Below, one piece after another: positions 62,410 to 64,000 of a stretch of DNA of 64,000 bases. The number at the start of each line of letters is the position of its first letter. Within the stretch, counting starts at the first letter, position 1. The translations under genes and the position numbers were made by a program. Source of the DNA: Terriglobia bacterium (GTDB lineage: Bacteria; Acidobacteriota; Terriglobia; Bryobacterales; Bryobacteraceae); assembly GCA_020073145.1 (NCBI GenBank), contig JAIQFS010000002.1:1-64000 (forward strand), read 5' to 3'. The notes under the pieces are model-generated. The model searched no databases, was not told the origin of the DNA, and saw only the letters and a program-made list of their open reading frames with translations.

Positions 62410-63090
62410 TCAGCCTCTCAGCCTCCGCAGTTTGCTCACGTCCATCGATTCGAACGTCTCGCGAATCCGGTAGACCAGAATCCCCAGCACCATCACCCCC
62501 ACCAGCACATCGAAGAACACCCCCAGCTCCACGATCAGCGGCATCCCGTAGGTCAGGCAGATCGCCGCCAGGAAAACCCCGTTCTCCAGGCACAGCAGCG
62601 CCAGCACCTGGGTCAGGGCCTTGCGCCGGTTGACCATCATGAAGAACCCGATCAGAAACAGCGAAATCGCCACCGCCAGCGTGTTGTGCCCCAGGCTCCT
62701 CGGCTCCGCCTCCGGGTGATAGAACGACGCGCCCACCAGGTACGCCACCAGCGTCAGCCCGCCCGAGATCACAATCGACACCGGCACGTTGACGATCGGT
62801 TCAATCTCGTGCCGGATCTCGATGCGGTCCACCAGCCTCTCCAGCAGATAGGGCACGGCGAAGGCTTTGACGATCACCGTCATTCCGGCCGCAAAATAGA
62901 TGTGCGGCGCGTGGTTGTACCAGGCAATGGCGGCCGCAATCGAGGCCAGCAGAAACGATTGCGCCGCGAACACCCGGATATTCATCACCAGCGACCGCTG
63001 CCCCACCATGGCGATCTGCAGCACCAGCACAAAGGCCGCCATCAGTGTGACCACCCGGTCGCCGAACTCGGGATTCTGTAAAAAGTCCAT
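62410..63090 (-). CDS. hyfE: HyfE-like membrane subunit
   Basis: A 226-residue membrane protein with about seven hydrophobic segments, the size of HyfE. It corresponds to a NuoK-like subunit fused to extra N-terminal helices, and the late ENGVFLAAICLTYGMPLIVELGVFFD is the NuoK-like part with a glutamate in the membrane. It lies three bases upstream of hyfF and seven after the HyfC-like gene. Confidence 0.85.
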   Translation of the reverse strand: MDFLQNPEFGDRVVTLMAAFVLVLQIAMVGQRSLVMNIRVFAAQSFLLASIAAAIAWYNHAPHIYFAAGMTVIVKAFAVPYLLERLVDRIEIRHEIEPIVNVPVSIVISGGLTLVAYLVGASFYHPEAEPRSLGHNTLAVAISLFLIGFFMMVNRRKALTQVLALLCLENGVFLAAICLTYGMPLIVELGVFFDVLVGVMVLGILVYRIRETFESMDVSKLRRLRG

Positions 63091-63097
63091 AAGCTGC

Positions 63098-64000
63098 TCA
63101 GAACAAAAATGTCGACGCCAGCGCCAGCGCCCCTAACGTGAACGCCACCGCCATCAGCTCGGGAACGCGGAACAGCCGCAGCTTGGCATTGGTGGTCTCC
63201 ACCAGCACCACCCCGGCGCTGAGAACCGCCAGCTTGACGGCCAGCCATCCCGCCCCAGCCGCCACCCCTCCGGCCGACCATCCCGCCGGCAGCCCGAACG
63301 GCCAGAAGACATTGATCAGCAGCGCCATCAGCAGCAGCTGCTTGATGGACGCCGCCCACTCGATCAGCGCCAGGTAGGGCCCCGAGTATTCCAGGATCAT
63401 GGCTTCGTGGATCATGGTCAGCTCCAGATGCGTGGCCGGATTGTCCACCGGAATCCGCCCGGTCTCCGCAATCAGCACCAGAAACAGCGCCGCGAAGGCC
63501 AGCACCTGCGAGGGCGCCAGAAACCGCCACTGCTCGCCGATCGCCGCCGCCACCATCTGCGACAGGTTGGTCGAGCCGGCTCCGATCGCCACTGTGAACA
63601 CCGCCAGCATCAGGGTCGGCTCCGCCAGCGCCGCAATCGTCATCTCGCGGCTGCTGCCCAGTCCCCCGAACGAGCTTCCCGCATCCAGTCCGCCCAGCGC
63701 CAGAAAAAACCGCCCGAGCCCCAGCAGGTAGACCACCGCCAGCACGCCGCCAACGAGGCCCACAGGCGTGTCCGCCGCCACCATCGGCACCATCAGCCCC
63801 GCCAGCAGCGTCGCCAGAAACACCACGTACGGCGTCGCCGAAAACAACCACGAGGCCGTGTTCGGGATCACCATGCCCTTGCGCAGCAATTTGTGGAGGT
63901 CGCGGTAGGGCTGAAGCACGCCCGGCCCGCGCCGCATTTGCAGCCGCGCCTTCGCCGTCTTGATGAAACCGCTCACCAGGGGCGCCAGCAGGAGCAGCAG
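63098..64000 (-). CDS. hyfC: HyfC/NuoH-like membrane subunit, truncated by the window edge
   Basis: At least 300 residues of the NuoH-like subunit that joins the quinone/cluster end to the membrane arm. The frame is open to base 64000; a GTG at 63976 is a possible start, but LLLLLAPLVSGFIKTAKARLQ before it reads like the normal first helix, so the real start lies beyond the window. GFIKTAKARLQMRRGPGVLQPYRDL is the conserved cytoplasmic segment, and the rest has about eight helices. The operon order here is hyfC-hyfE-hyfF-hyfG-hyfI. Confidence 0.88.
   Translation of the reverse strand: MLLLLAPLVSGFIKTAKARLQMRRGPGVLQPYRDLHKLLRKGMVIPNTASWLFSATPYVVFLATLLAGLMVPMVAADTPVGLVGGVLAVVYLLGLGRFFLALGGLDAGSSFGGLGSSREMTIAALAEPTLMLAVFTVAIGAGSTNLSQMVAAAIGEQWRFLAPSQVLAFAALFLVLIAETGRIPVDNPATHLELTMIHEAMILEYSGPYLALIEWAASIKQLLLMALLINVFWPFGLPAGWSAGGVAAGAGWLAVKLAVLSAGVVLVETTNAKLRLFRVPELMAVAFTLGALALASTFLF

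Noticed and set aside
1-64000. CRISPR arrays, tRNA or rRNA genes, prophage or insertion sequences
   Set aside because: None recognised by eye; no transposase or integrase protein and no regularly spaced repeats were seen.

Overview
The window is a high-GC chromosomal segment from a Gram-negative bacterium, most likely an Acidobacteriota member of the Solibacter/Bryobacter type. This rests on an Oar-like TonB-dependent receptor with an N-terminal carboxypeptidase-regulatory-like domain, a VWFA protein of the acidobacterial kind beside a class D sortase, amidohydrolases with secretion signals, and Sec/Tat/TonB export genes. No rRNA, tRNA, CRISPR array or insertion sequence was recognised. The lineage is an inference from gene content.

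Left part (1-9.4 kb): an unexplained edge region, a class IV aminotransferase, a HupE/UreJ-like and AI-2E-like membrane pair, a class A beta-lactamase, a secreted TPR protein, an O-methyltransferase, adenylate kinase and a TolC-like protein. From 9.4 to 17.3 kb one minus-strand operon runs tgt-yajC-secD-secF-tonB-exbB-exbD-exbD-TPR lipoprotein, joining inner-membrane protein export to outer-membrane energisation. From 17.4 to 19.5 kb lies a fossil: a frameshifted, truncated membrane amidohydrolase joined to the tail of a DesK-type histidine kinase, followed by the intact response regulator.

Middle (19.5-38.7 kb): an MCE protein, a tandem RecA pair, HU, TatA, Der, a precorrin-2 dehydrogenase-like protein, a hicBA pair with a frameshifted hicA, a DinG-like helicase with QueD, a ferredoxin, the large TonB-dependent receptor, GalU, an amidohydrolase-esterase pair with a broken partial duplicate, and a GlcD-like oxidase. 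The first RecA lacks about 30 residues that normally carry Walker B; the adjacent RecA-like paralogue keeps that stretch.

Right part (38.7-64 kb): a sortase cluster (LPHTA substrate, VWFA protein, class D sortase); a SYLF protein; small envelope genes near two copies of a palindromic site; a PAS/sigma-54 activator split by one extra T; smpB; a secretin with a cohesin-like tail, two pseudopilins and a fibronectin-type lipoprotein; and a DAHP synthase behind an aromatic-rich leader peptide and a terminator, a likely attenuator. Then come FmdB, a PBP4-type carboxypeptidase with an MFS transporter, a Tat-exported FAD oxidoreductase, a HigBA-like pair, and a hydrogenase-4-like membrane complex whose large subunit lacks all four Ni-Fe cysteines; this complex runs off the right edge.

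Several genes carry single-base indels (near 17.54, 18.85, 26.19 and 44.25 kb). They may be real gene decay or consensus errors, and raw reads would decide.
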